Made by a program: the position numbers and the translations under genes. Of a stretch of DNA of 64,000 nucleotides, positions 8,944 to 17,900 are shown one piece after another. Every line of letters begins with the position of its first letter. The first letter of the stretch is position 1. The notes below the pieces were generated by a model. The model was not told where the DNA came from and ran no database searches. It was given only the letters and a program-made list of their open reading frames with translations. Origin of the DNA: Fibrobacter sp. UWB5 (lineage in GTDB: Bacteria; Fibrobacterota; Fibrobacteria; Fibrobacterales; Fibrobacteraceae); the NCBI RefSeq assembly GCF_002210295.1, contig NZ_MWQH01000001.1, positions 186,001-250,000 of the forward strand, in the 5' to 3' direction.

Positions 8944-9879
8944 TTCACTTTCCACTTGCCAGGTGAAGCCAGCCGCCTCGATGGTGCGGAAGGTCTCTTC
9001 GAGACTCTGGCCGCCTTCGGTGAGATAGCCTGACGCAAAAATAGAGTCGGCTACCTTGAAGAGCGTCTTCTCGTGACCTTTGAAATACACTTCGCGGCCG
9101 GCGGCGCAGCGGATATCCGATTTCGGGAGCATTAGGCGCGCAAGGCAAAGCACCTTGATGCAGTATTCGGGCGTGAGTGCCGAAATATCGCGCTCCGCAA
9201 GGCGCGTGCCTTCTACCGGCAGCAGGAAGTTGATGGGAACCGAGTCGGGATTAATCTCCAGCAGTTCGAAAAGCATATCGACGACATCTTCGGGCGTTTC
9301 GCCCATGCCGATGATGCCGCCGGAGCAGATTTCAAAGCCGAGGCCCTTCAGCATTTTCAAGTTGTCAATTCGTTCCTGGTAAGTGTGCGTGGTGCAAATG
9401 CTCGGGTAAAAACGACGGCTGCTGTTCAAGTTGTGATTGATGCGATTGAGGCCCGCTTCTTTAAGAATCAACGCCTGCTTTTCGGTCAGGAACCCGATGG
9501 AACAACAGATTTGCGTGTCGTTCTTTTTCATCTTGCGGATACGTTCGGCCAGTTTTTCGATATCGTCATCCGCAAAACGGATGCCGCTGAGCCCGATGCA
9601 GTGTCTCGCCAAATGCATTTCGTCAACGAGATCGTTGTCGCCGTAAAGTTTCTTGTCTTCTACATAGCGGTACTTTTCGATCGGTGCTTCGGAATCGCGC
9701 GACTGGGCGCAATAGGCGCAGTTCTGCGTACAGTTTCCGCTGCGGACATTGGTCAGCAACTGAATGCTTACGCGGTTGCCTTTGTACTTGGTACGCAGCT
9801 GATATGCCTGTTCAATCAAGTTCGGTAACGAATCTGCGTTCGCGTTCAAAATTTCAAGAGCAGTCTGTCTGTTTATCAT
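8932..9879 (-). CDS. bioB: Biotin synthase
   Basis: A 315-residue radical SAM enzyme that inserts sulfur into dethiobiotin. The [4Fe-4S] cysteines lie in the CxxxCxxC motif CTQNCAYC (Cys50, Cys54, Cys57). BioB-type stretches such as YRYVEDKKLYGDNDLVDE and GGIIGMGETPEDVVD follow, and the conserved arginine/cysteine region DIRCAAGREVYF is near the C-terminus. It lies 9 bases downstream of the rhodanese-TusA-DsrE2 gene on the same strand. That neighbour could supply sulfur for cluster repair, but this is only suggested by position. No other biotin genes are in the window. Confidence 0.95.
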   Translation of the reverse strand: MINRQTALEILNANADSLPNLIEQAYQLRTKYKGNRVSIQLLTNVRSGNCTQNCAYCAQSRDSEAPIEKYRYVEDKKLYGDNDLVDEMHLARHCIGLSGIRFADDDIEKLAERIRKMKKNDTQICCSIGFLTEKQALILKEAGLNRINHNLNSSRRFYPSICTTHTYQERIDNLKMLKGLGFEICSGGIIGMGETPEDVVDMLFELLEINPDSVPINFLLPVEGTRLAERDISALTPEYCIKVLCLARLMLPKSDIRCAAGREVYFKGHEKTLFKVADSIFASGYLTEGGQSLEETFRTIEAAGFTWQVESESSH

Positions 9880-9888
9880 AACGGGACC

Positions 9889-10896
9889 TTAAATAAAATA
9901 TGTCAAGTCGGATTTTTCAGTGGAACCGAGCATCGTCGCGACGCCGCCGAGTTCCACGCCGTCAATCAACTCTTCGGCTGTGATTCCCATGAGTTCCATC
10001 GCCATCTGGCAGGCGACAAACTTCACGCCCTTCTGCCTTGCGCTTTCAATCAATTCTTCCAGCGAAGAAACGCCGTTTTGCTTCATGACCGTGCGAATCA
10101 TCTTGGCGCCGATTCCGCCAAAGTTCATGCGCGAAAGTCCGAGTTTCTTGGAACCGCGGGGCATCATGAACCCGAACATTTTCCCAATGAGCGATTTCTT
10201 GACGCGGACCTTTTCGGGCCTGCGCAAAATGCTTACTCCCCAGAAGGTGAAGAACATGGTAACCGGGCGGCCCATGGCAGCAGCTCCGTTCGCCATAATG
10301 AAAGAGGCTATCGCCTTGTCCAAATCGCCGCTGAAAACGACAAACGTCTTGCCGTGCTCAAAATCCCTTTTTTCGAGAGACTGGGGCGCGTCTCGCTTTA
10401 CGATGGTCGCATAGATCACGCCGTCTTTTTCGGAAAGCGATTTCAATTCATTGCCGGTACGCTGGCACCAAACATTCACATCCGAAAAGAACGCTTTCTC
10501 GGTCGCTTCCACCTGAACTTCTTCGCCAACAGATACGCTTTTGACAGCTTCGTCCACCTTCACGATGGGGCCCGGGCATTTGAAGCCCTTGGCATCAACA
10601 AAGTGAACTTTTGGGATGGCATCAAGCCCGCCTTCTACATTGTACACGTCGTAATCGCGATCGGCGAGAATTTCGGCAACCTCTTCGGAACGGTCTCCCG
10701 TGGAGCAGAATACGTAAACGGGCTTGTCTTTCGGGATGCTATCTATCTTCTTGGATAATTCAAAGAACGGAACTTGCAGCGCCCCGTTCACAGGGCGCAC
10801 GACGGCTTCACTCGTTTCGCGGACATCGAGTAGCGTTGAATTTTGGGAATCAATCTTGTAGAAATCTTTTGCAAGAATTTTTTTGACTTCGGACAT
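9889..10896 (-). CDS. Rhodanese-TusA-DsrE2 fusion, cytoplasmic sulfane-sulfur carrier
   Basis: A 335-residue three-domain protein. Residues 1-97 are a rhodanese with active Cys64 in VFCSTGDRS. Residues 98-165 are a TusA domain with Cys107 in CPGPIVKVDEA. Residues 170-335 are a DsrE2-like domain with a conserved Cys near 296 (VACQMAMELMG). All three thiols needed for a relay of persulfide sulfur are therefore retained. Such modules also occur as the C-terminal half of CoA-disulfide-reductase-like proteins; here the FAD domain is missing. It sits directly upstream of bioB in the same orientation and near a ThiF-like E1 enzyme, so a sulfur-trafficking role is likely. Confidence 0.9.
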   Translation of the reverse strand: MSEVKKILAKDFYKIDSQNSTLLDVRETSEAVVRPVNGALQVPFFELSKKIDSIPKDKPVYVFCSTGDRSEEVAEILADRDYDVYNVEGGLDAIPKVHFVDAKGFKCPGPIVKVDEAVKSVSVGEEVQVEATEKAFFSDVNVWCQRTGNELKSLSEKDGVIYATIVKRDAPQSLEKRDFEHGKTFVVFSGDLDKAIASFIMANGAAAMGRPVTMFFTFWGVSILRRPEKVRVKKSLIGKMFGFMMPRGSKKLGLSRMNFGGIGAKMIRTVMKQNGVSSLEELIESARQKGVKFVACQMAMELMGITAEELIDGVELGGVATMLGSTEKSDLTYFI

Positions 10897-11041
10897 TTTG
10901 TCGTATAGAAAAGCGTTTAGTGGTGATTCACAGAGTTAAAAGTGTGACAAGCAAAAATACAAATTGCACCTAAGCGGCGCAATATTTCGGGATATACAAT
11001 TTTTTTATGGCTTTTTATAGCGCAAGACTATTCCCTGCGCG

Positions 11042-11104
11042 GTGAAGTCGCAATTTGCGACTTCACGAATTCAACTGGAAACAGAATTTTTCGGGAAAGC
11101 GCTC
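11042..11104 (-). pseudogene. ORF6N-domain gene remnant, copy 1
   Basis: Read on the minus strand, the segment gives ERFPEKFCFQLNS then a stop. After a frame change it reads EFVKSQIATS, the classic N-terminal ORF6N signature (RFPEDFxFQL...KSQIATS). The second half is the palindrome gtgaagtcgcaatttgcgac plus five bases. A diverged copy is at 12937-13000, and the two flank the toxin-antitoxin pair. Only this short piece survives, so it is not functional. Confidence 0.6.
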
Positions 11105-11136
11105 AATTTTTACTGTGACATTTTACTGTGACATTT

Positions 11137-11418
11137 CTACTTTCCGAACAGGTCTGCGTGCGTTCCTGTATCCACAAGAGTAAGTGTCAAAACGCCTTTA
11201 TTCTTCCTATAGCACAGAAGCCAATCGGGGTGAATATGGAGTTCGCGCGTACCGGCGAAAACTCCAGACAACTCGTGGTCCTGATATTTCTCTTCGAGAA
11301 TTTGATCTGTTCTGAGTTTTTCGACGACGGACTTTAACTCATCTAAAGGCAATCCGCGCTTTTTACAGCGCTTATAGCCTTTCTTGAAACGGCTAGTCCA
11401 AATAACTTCGTAAATCAT
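11137..11418 (-). CDS. YafQ-type mRNA interferase toxin (RelE superfamily)
   Basis: A 93-residue basic protein. The YafQ catalytic set is visible: His48 (DHELSG), His63 and Asp65 (HIHPDWLLCYR), and His87 (GTHADLFGK). RelE-superfamily toxins of this type cut mRNA on the ribosome. I start at the ATG at 11418, which overlaps the antitoxin stop as atga; a longer in-frame start 18 bases upstream would lie inside the antitoxin gene. The preceding gene encodes its RelB/DinJ antitoxin. It lies at the left edge of the defence island, next to an ORF6N remnant. Confidence 0.93.
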   Translation of the reverse strand: MIYEVIWTSRFKKGYKRCKKRGLPLDELKSVVEKLRTDQILEEKYQDHELSGVFAGTRELHIHPDWLLCYRKNKGVLTLTLVDTGTHADLFGK

Positions 11419-11687
11419 TTGTCCAAGTCCGTCCACATCTCGTCCATATCCGTATAACGCTTGGTCTTCGGGTCGGCCTCGAGCCGTTTCGCCTCTTCGA
11501 TGGCATCGAGCAGTTCGCCAGAATGTTCCGGGTACTTCACCTCGAAAGGAAGACCGCGATGCAGAACAACCTGCTTCAGGAACATGGAAATCGCCTGCGA
11601 CATGGAAAGCCCCAGCCCCTCAAGAAGCTTACTGGCCTGGTTGTTCAATTCGGAATCGATGCGGAAATTTTTTGCTACGGTACTCAT
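11415..11687 (-). CDS. RelB/DinJ-family antitoxin
   Basis: A 90-residue protein beginning MSTVAKNFRIDSELNNQASKLLEGLGLSMSQAISMFL, the ribbon-helix-helix DNA-binding form of RelB/DinJ. The acidic C-terminal tail (PKTKRYTDMDEMWTDLD) would wrap the toxin. I place the start at 11687, where the ATG is the centre of a 15-base palindrome (11679-11693). A longer reading frame upstream has no RBS and lacks family similarity. Translational coupling to the toxin is through an atga overlap. Confidence 0.92.
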   Translation of the reverse strand: MSTVAKNFRIDSELNNQASKLLEGLGLSMSQAISMFLKQVVLHRGLPFEVKYPEHSGELLDAIEEAKRLEADPKTKRYTDMDEMWTDLDK

Positions 11688-11693
11688 AGTACC
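11679..11693. promoter_or_regulatory. Palindromic operator over the antitoxin start codon
   Basis: The arms ggtact and agtacc flank the cat triplet that is the antitoxin start codon on the minus strand. A dyad at this place suits autorepression by the RelB/toxin complex. Confidence 0.55.
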
Positions 11694-11959
11694 AAATATA
11701 TGTCTTTTTGATTGTATATGCAAGCATTTGCTTGCAAAACCTTGCATATTTAGTGCGTTTACCATTGTTGTTTTCATATGACCTCATCTGCTTACATGCT
11801 GAAAAAGCAAAGTGTTACTGCACAAATGTATAAAATATGTGTGGATTATCAAGAGTTTTTTTGCAATTTTTTTGAATTTTCTCTTTTGGCAATTTTTGAC
11901 ACTCCTTTATGCTTATATTTAACGTGACAGAAAGTCTTTCTTTAATTATAGGGGCCGAC

Positions 11960-12697
11960 ATGAGCTTTATGGAAAAAATCGCATTCGGATTACTCGGATT
12001 CGTCGCCTTCACGTATGCGGGCGGAGCGGCTTCCGTTGTTGCGCAAAAGAGCAAGACAAAGGGATTCTCGTATTCCTATGAAACGGAAGAAATCTTTATG
12101 AATGAATGTACGCAAGGCGCGAACCAAAGAGTATGTCGTTGTGTCTTCGGCAAGATAAAACAACAGTATAGTGAGACCGATTATTGGCGACTTGAGAATG
12201 ATCTGAGAAGAAATGAGGACCATCCAGAATACATTTCCTACTTGACAGAGTCTGTTGAACAATGCGACGCGGAATACGCTGAAGGGAGTTATGGTGGTAG
12301 CGGTGATGGTTTGGTCGGATTGCTTGGCGGTGGCGGCGGAGGAATAGCCACAAAAGCAAAGGGATCCATTAGGACTCCGTCTGAACGCGATATAGAGATA
12401 GGTGCAGGAAGTTCCCGTTCCGCAGCAGACATCATGAAGGTTGTGCGTCAGCGAACGCCTGGTTTACGTCATGTCTACAACAAGTTTTTAAAGAAAAAGC
12501 CTGGTTTTCAAGGTAAGGTGGCTTTGAAGTTCACAATTGATCCGAGCGGCGTAATAATCAGTATTTCCATCGCTGCTTCCACGACAGGCTACAGCGAATT
12601 TGATAACGAGATAAAAAGCGCAGTAAGTCGCTGGAAATTTAGCAAAGTGAATGCGGGTAATACAACTGTGACGATACCGTTTACATTCTCGGAATAG
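11960..12697 (+). CDS. Membrane-anchored protein with AgmX/PglI (TonB-like) C-terminal domain
   Basis: A 245-residue protein taken from the ATG at 11960, which has aggggccgac upstream. It has an N-terminal signal or membrane segment (IAFGLLGFVAFTYAGGAA). Next comes a four-cysteine module of about 70 residues (MNECTQGANQRVCRCVFG ... VEQCDAEY) that may form disulfides. A glycine-rich linker follows, then a C-terminal domain of about 95 residues of the AgmX/PglI or TonB-C kind (DIMKVVRQRTPGLRHVYNKF ... GKVALKFTIDPSG). The protein probably sits in the periplasm facing the outer membrane. It lies between two ORF6N remnants, but GC and gene style do not look foreign. Specific function unknown. Confidence 0.75.
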   Translation: MSFMEKIAFGLLGFVAFTYAGGAASVVAQKSKTKGFSYSYETEEIFMNECTQGANQRVCRCVFGKIKQQYSETDYWRLENDLRRNEDHPEYISYLTESVEQCDAEYAEGSYGGSGDGLVGLLGGGGGGIATKAKGSIRTPSERDIEIGAGSSRSAADIMKVVRQRTPGLRHVYNKFLKKKPGFQGKVALKFTIDPSGVIISISIAASTTGYSEFDNEIKSAVSRWKFSKVNAGNTTVTIPFTFSE

Positions 12698-12706
12698 GCT
12701 TAATTC

Positions 12707-12741
12707 AACTACTGCAAATTTTCATATTTGTAGTAGTTTTG
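12707..12741 (+). terminator. Terminator after the AgmX/PglI-like gene
   Basis: Stem aactactgcaaat / atttgtagtagtt with one G-T wobble, followed by ttgt. It begins 10 bases after the stop codon. Confidence 0.6.
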
Positions 12742-12784
12742 TACATCTGTAAAGTTGTTTTCCGCCTTGCCCCACAGACAAAAT

Positions 12785-13000
12785 CTAGTCTTTTTGTGTT
12801 TCTTTCAACACCTCTTCCAAGGTGAAGTCCTCCTTGCTGCAAAAGAACGTTTTCTTCCCCAAGTCCTTTAGAGACGCTCCAAAGTGATGTATTTCACGTC
12901 CCCCTCCATTTTGCCCGGCAAAGAACCCTGCTCCCCGTGAAGTCGCAATTTGCGACTTCACGAATTCAAGAGGATACTAAATTTTTCGGGAAAACGTTCA
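12785..13000 (-). pseudogene. ORF6N-domain gene remnant, copy 2, internally deleted
   Basis: On the minus strand this reads ERFPEKFSILLNS, a stop and frame change, then EFVKSQIATSRG. It continues in the same frame to a C-terminal piece GREIHHFGASLKDLGKK and on to a tag stop at 12785. The first part is the ORF6N N-terminus. The HxGASLKDLGKK piece is the usual C-terminus of longer ORF6N/phospholipase-D-like proteins. The middle, including the LPYAFTEQG region, is missing. It shares the 25-base palindrome with copy 1. The rest of the 12742-13071 gap shows no gene. Confidence 0.65.
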
Positions 13001-13071
13001 AGGCAAAGACCTACATTTAGCCGAATAATTTGTGGACGAAATTTTCGTCCGCAAAAAAAGCAAAAAAATCC

Positions 13072-14196
13072 CTAATTTACCTTCCAATAGCCGTTTTTGT
13101 CGGCTCCAATACGAGTAATCAAATTTTGCTTTTTCAGCAGCAACAAATCTCTTTTGATTGTTTTGTCTGTAACGCCAAATTTTTCGGCAAGTTTTTGGGC
13201 CGACAGATGAGAATCCTTGGATAGTGCGATGATAATCTTTTTCTGCCTATCTTTTGGAGATGTTTTTACAGGGACATTTACAGGGACATTTACAGGGACG
13301 TTTTTACTACGCTTTTTTGCCACATTTGGTTTCGATTTTTCAATCACAGCTTTGTCCTTGACTTTCTTGTAATCCACATGCAAATAGCGGTTTTTCAGTT
13401 CATTGCGTTCGCCCATTAGCAGGTTGCGGAAGAATTTCTCAAGATATTCCGGCTTTTGCTGGATTCCTTTTCGCACATTCTTGTAGTTCGCACGGACAAG
13501 GGCATTCCTGAAATACCACGAATTTTTGGCGAAAATGTCGTTCCCGACTTTAAAGCCCATGGAACGCAGATACTTGATGGTAAAAACCGCCGTAGTACGC
13601 GTATTGCCCTCACCGAAGGCATGAATCTGCCAGAGACGCGACACGAAAAAAGCCAGATGACGGACAATTTCATTCATGCTTAAATTGCTATAGCTAAATT
13701 CACGTTCGCGCTCAAAATCATAATCCAGAGCCATCCGCAATTCAAACGATGCCCCGTACATTACGGAATCTCCGTTCAGTACCCATTCTTTTTTGGAAAT
13801 ATCGTACTTGCGAATTTCTCCAGCATGTTTGAACACCCCCTCGAAAAGCCGCTTGTGAATAGCAATCAAAAAAGAGGGTGAGAAATTGAACGACTTTTCA
13901 CTCAATATTTGCGCAATGCGGGCAGAAACTTTGTCAGCTTCTTCAGTATCGTCTTTGTCGTCGGAACGCTCCGTCTTCGATTCGTAGTAAGAATCAATGA
14001 GCGCCTGCGCCTTGTTCAGGGAAATCTTCCCTTCGATGTTTTTCTTGGCGACTTCGAGCAGATAATCCGAAGGAGTCAGACCATCGACCTGCTGCAAGCC
14101 GATAGCCGTGGACCACGCGTAGGACTTTTCCCGCTTGGCGGGCTCGACTTGGCGGATGTATTCTTCAAAATCCAGTTCTGACGGTTTCTTTCGCAT
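13072..14196 (-). CDS. Fic-domain protein with C-terminal winged helix
   Basis: A 374-residue Fic protein, taken from the ATG at 14196 (aaggg upstream). Fic proteins usually transfer AMP from ATP to protein hydroxyl groups. The core motif is HAFGEGNTRTTAVF, a variant of HPFxxGNGR that keeps the catalytic His. The C-terminal 65 residues (LSAQKLAEKFGVTDKTIKRDLLLLKKQNLI) form a DeoR-like helix-turn-helix. Between them lies a lysine-rich linker with the tandem repeat VPVNVPVNVPV, encoded by three 12-base repeats. It is the last gene of a tightly spaced minus-strand run containing an HNH-NACHT gene and a type I restriction system. A role in toxicity or defence is suggested by place only. Confidence 0.88.
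   Translation of the reverse strand: MRKKPSELDFEEYIRQVEPAKREKSYAWSTAIGLQQVDGLTPSDYLLEVAKKNIEGKISLNKAQALIDSYYESKTERSDDKDDTEEADKVSARIAQILSEKSFNFSPSFLIAIHKRLFEGVFKHAGEIRKYDISKKEWVLNGDSVMYGASFELRMALDYDFEREREFSYSNLSMNEIVRHLAFFVSRLWQIHAFGEGNTRTTAVFTIKYLRSMGFKVGNDIFAKNSWYFRNALVRANYKNVRKGIQQKPEYLEKFFRNLLMGERNELKNRYLHVDYKKVKDKAVIEKSKPNVAKKRSKNVPVNVPVNVPVKTSPKDRQKKIIIALSKDSHLSAQKLAEKFGVTDKTIKRDLLLLKKQNLITRIGADKNGYWKVN
13267..13302 (-). repeat. Three 12-base tandem repeats inside the fic gene
   Basis: Three near-identical units of tacagggacatt on the plus strand encode VPVN repeats in the linker between Fic and HTH domains. Copy-number variation would stay in frame. Confidence 0.85.
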
Positions 14197-14255
14197 TGGG
14201 GGCCCTTGTGATTTTAATATACATTTCTTTGCATGCTGAGACAAGTGTTTTGAAT

Positions 14256-14966
14256 TTACCAAAGCCACGGATGTTTAAAGCAATCTTCGGCAATATCTGT
14301 TTTTACATCTTCTAAATATTCTGTATAACTAATTTCCCCGCTATCACCGACTTTATTACAGGGTAAAAATAGCGGCTGAGTCCAAAAATGATCGTCAGGT
14401 GTTTGCATTCCTATATCCAACATTGGTAAATAGAAATGATTTTTATGGTAAAAAACCTCTATTTCAAATGATTCACCAACACGAATCTTATTCTCAAAGT
14501 ATGCAACATAATGCAACGTGCGAGATTTCATCAATTCATCGGCTAGATATTTGTCGCATAACCAAAAATGTCGTTTGTCTTGGCATATTAATGATATTGA
14601 CGAAACATCAGTTTTGCCAACATTTTCTAAGGTGTAGCGAACTGAAATCCATTCATTTTTGTTCAACTCCTCAGTAGAAAAATTTGCGTACACGAAACCG
14701 TCTTCTATGGATGGCTTGAACTCAGCTGTTACGGCCTGTAGCCTATTTTCGCGTAAATCTTCCTCCGTATATTTTGAACCTGTTTGAAATTCAATTATTT
14801 TAAACTCAGGTCGATTTTCAAAACGTCTTTGGCGTTCTTTTTCTTCTTCTTTTTCGTCCATTCGGCGTTCTTTGCGGCGATCATTAAAATAGTTGAACAC
14901 ACAGGATACAATACCGCCTGCAATGGCACCACAAATGGCGGAAATAATTTCGTTAGAAATACTCAT
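14256..14966 (-). CDS. One-TM membrane protein, partner of the HNH-NACHT gene
   Basis: A 236-residue protein I do not recognise. Residues 5-27 are a single membrane segment (IISAICGAIAGGIVSCVFNYF). A strongly charged stretch of about 25 residues follows (RRKERRMDEKEEEKERQRR), perhaps a short coiled coil. The soluble C-terminal domain of about 185 residues is rich in aromatic residues and beta-strand-like segments. Its ATG overlaps the HNH-NACHT stop as atga, so the two are translationally coupled and almost surely act together. Like the upstream gene it is AT-rich compared with its flanks. It could anchor the NACHT protein at the membrane, act as a sensor or be an immunity factor; sequence does not decide. 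Confidence 0.75.
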   Translation of the reverse strand: MSISNEIISAICGAIAGGIVSCVFNYFNDRRKERRMDEKEEEKERQRRFENRPEFKIIEFQTGSKYTEEDLRENRLQAVTAEFKPSIEDGFVYANFSTEELNKNEWISVRYTLENVGKTDVSSISLICQDKRHFWLCDKYLADELMKSRTLHYVAYFENKIRVGESFEIEVFYHKNHFYLPMLDIGMQTPDDHFWTQPLFLPCNKVGDSGEISYTEYLEDVKTDIAEDCFKHPWLW

Positions 14967-17900
14967 GTTACGGACCTTGAATAAACTTTTTGTTCGACTT
15001 CATCCATGAAATCATAAAGCCATTCGACATATTGTCCGGCTTTTATTCTTTGTTTAATTCGCCAATTCAAAAAAAGTTTAAAAAAGATGAAGGTTCTGCG
15101 TCCAATATGTTCTTTTATGCCTTTAGTTGCGATTGTGGCGAGTGCGGAACGCCTTTCAGATTCTTTTTTCATTGAATAATCAAGCAGCATCCAATAAGCG
15201 ATTAAAAGGCAGATGTTCCTTTTTAGAAAACCGAATAGATATGCGTGATTATATCCGAAATGGGAATCACATTTTCCACCATGGAGATATTCTGATATTT
15301 TTTGAAGAATCTCTTTTTTTGAGCCCAAACGACGTAAAAATTCTTTCATTTCTTCGTCTTTATATTTTTTGTATTTGGCGATCAGGCTCTTTTTTTGTTT
15401 TGCTGTTATATTTTTTAGTGCATATTCAATGATATTCCATAAGCAAGGATTTTCATGTCTCAATCCGTATTTTTCAAATGGGATTTCATCTATTATCTCA
15501 CTTAAATACTTTTTATCGGCTTTTTGCCAAAATTCTGGTAAGGGCTCGTACCTAAAATCGCTACCAGCATAGGATTTTTCTGGTTTTGCAAGGACTCGCT
15601 TCGTTTCTTCCAATATAATATTTGCAATTTCTTGTTCACGACAATCGAGATGCTCTATAAGGTTCGATAGAAGCTGCGTTTTTACATAAAGATTATCCGT
15701 CTGAGGATAAATCTCAAGAGCTTTATCAACTATTTCTGAATATTTAAAACTCGCGATATTATGAAGCCAATCAAAAGCAGAATTATAATTGCCCCAAACG
15801 AGTTGATTTTTAAGTATAATTGTTTGTGTTGCTAAGAATTTTGTTGGATATGCGACAATCGTCAATAATTTATCTTTATCAACATATTCAGGAATTTTGC
15901 CATCAAATATGATTTGCACATATCTGATAAAAGGTGTTACCCAAATAGGACAATTCAACGATATTATTTGTTGAACATCTAGACTTTTCTGCGATGCACA
16001 AACCCCTATAGCCATCGTATCAACAATTTTTTGCTTTATATTTTCATTTTTCTTCAAGAAATTTTTCACTTCTTCATCTGAATGCGACCGAACATAACAA
16101 TCATAAAAACCTATCCAAAAATTATTGTCATCCGAAAAACATCTTTTTACTATGTATCTAGCATTATCAAACCATGCCGCAAACGGGCCATTCTTTTCAA
16201 ATGGCTGCAAAAATTTCACCACGAAATCTGAAAATACGGGAGTACGCCTACACTTAAAATTTATTTCATAGCGAATATTATGTTCAATATTTTCATATTC
16301 TAAATCAAAGAAATGATAATCAGAAATATCATTTGAAGAATTATTTTTGAAGAATTCTTCAATAGCATTAATTTCCTCTATTATTTTTGAGGAATCAAGA
16401 AGTAAGATGCTTTCCTGTGACAATTTATCATTATGTTCTTTCTCTAATTTAGCTAGTAATTCGTCTCTCGCCTTATCTTCTTGAATTTTTTTCTCAAACG
16501 TCTTTTCATATTCAGATTTAATAGCCTTATATAAAGGACGATTCCCATCAACAGTATTATAAATTTTCATCAATAGCGAGTTGTCATTTCCTGCCGTAAC
16601 CTTTTCTCGTACTAATTGCAGATTAGTTCTCGCTAAAGTTTCGTCAGAAATATCTAACAGCAATGTAACCAGACTCCAAAAATACCAATCCCTATTCCAA
16701 GTCAACGTTCCTATATTTTGCAAAATCTTTTCAAGCAAACACAACTTTAATTGGTCCGGCAAATCTTTCAAACACGGTTCAATTTCATAGAATGGAAATT
16801 CTCTTTTTTCATCCATGGCATACGAAATTATTCCATAAACAATTTCAACTTTGCCCATAGATATAATCCGCCCGTTTTTTTGTAAAAAATCAAAAATTAT
16901 TTTCTTCAGTTCTCCAAATTCGTAATTGGTACTATGAAAATTAATATGAGCGTGGTTTAATTCGTTAATTATATCAACAGCATCATCAGCAGAGAGGTAA
17001 TTACCATCCTTTAGTGAATATATAAATGAATTAATTTCGCCGTCAGTATGAATGCAGGGGGTCTTGTAATTATCATCTATTTCATCTGGAATTATATCTG
17101 CATGTTGATTTTCGTTGCATTGGTGCTTCATGACCTCAATACACAAAGACTTTGCGATTTTCCTTATATAATCATCATCAGAAAAATCATTAAAAACTTC
17201 TAACTGAAAATAAAATTCCTCATAGCTTACAAATTTTCCAAAACCTAGAGTATTTGGGAAAAGCTGCTTCAGGAAATCATTCCATTCATTTGAAAACCAA
17301 CCTTTTGTCCACCCATAAGTTTTATACCAATTTAATATAGCCGACTCAGATAAAAGGCCTCTAGTTTTTTCTTTTGCCAAAGTATCGTTCAGAAATGTTT
17401 TTATGATTTCAATAGAAGCATGTTTTAAACGTTCTTGCTGAGATTTTTCCCATATAATTTCGCCCCACAAACCCAACAAGATTATTGCGTTTGTGTATCC
17501 AATTAAATTCTGATTTGTTCTATCGCAATGATATTTCTTTACATACCCTATTAGATATTCAAATATTTCCTCTTTACCCTCAGCAGGAATCAACCCGCAC
17601 ATAGCCTTATTCAAAGCGGATATACCAGACAGGCAATTAAAAGAACTTCGCCAGCGCAGATAGTATATAATTTTACCTTTTTCTTCAAATTCCTCAAAAA
17701 TCTTTTTATAGCAATCAACTCTATTCTGATACGACAGAGTTCGATAATCAGTCAATAAAACATACGCATTAGTTTCTTTACCAAGTTTTTTCTTTAACCG
17801 AGATATCAATTTTGTTTTTGAATCGGCAATATTAAAAATTATGCTAACGACATTGACGAATTTAACATTCAATCGACCTGACGATAAAAAGAAGCCATTC

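Noticed and set aside
11415-11777. Longer antitoxin starting at 11777
   Set aside because: The extra 30 residues have no RBS, are unlike the family, and run through the palindromic operator at 11679-11693.
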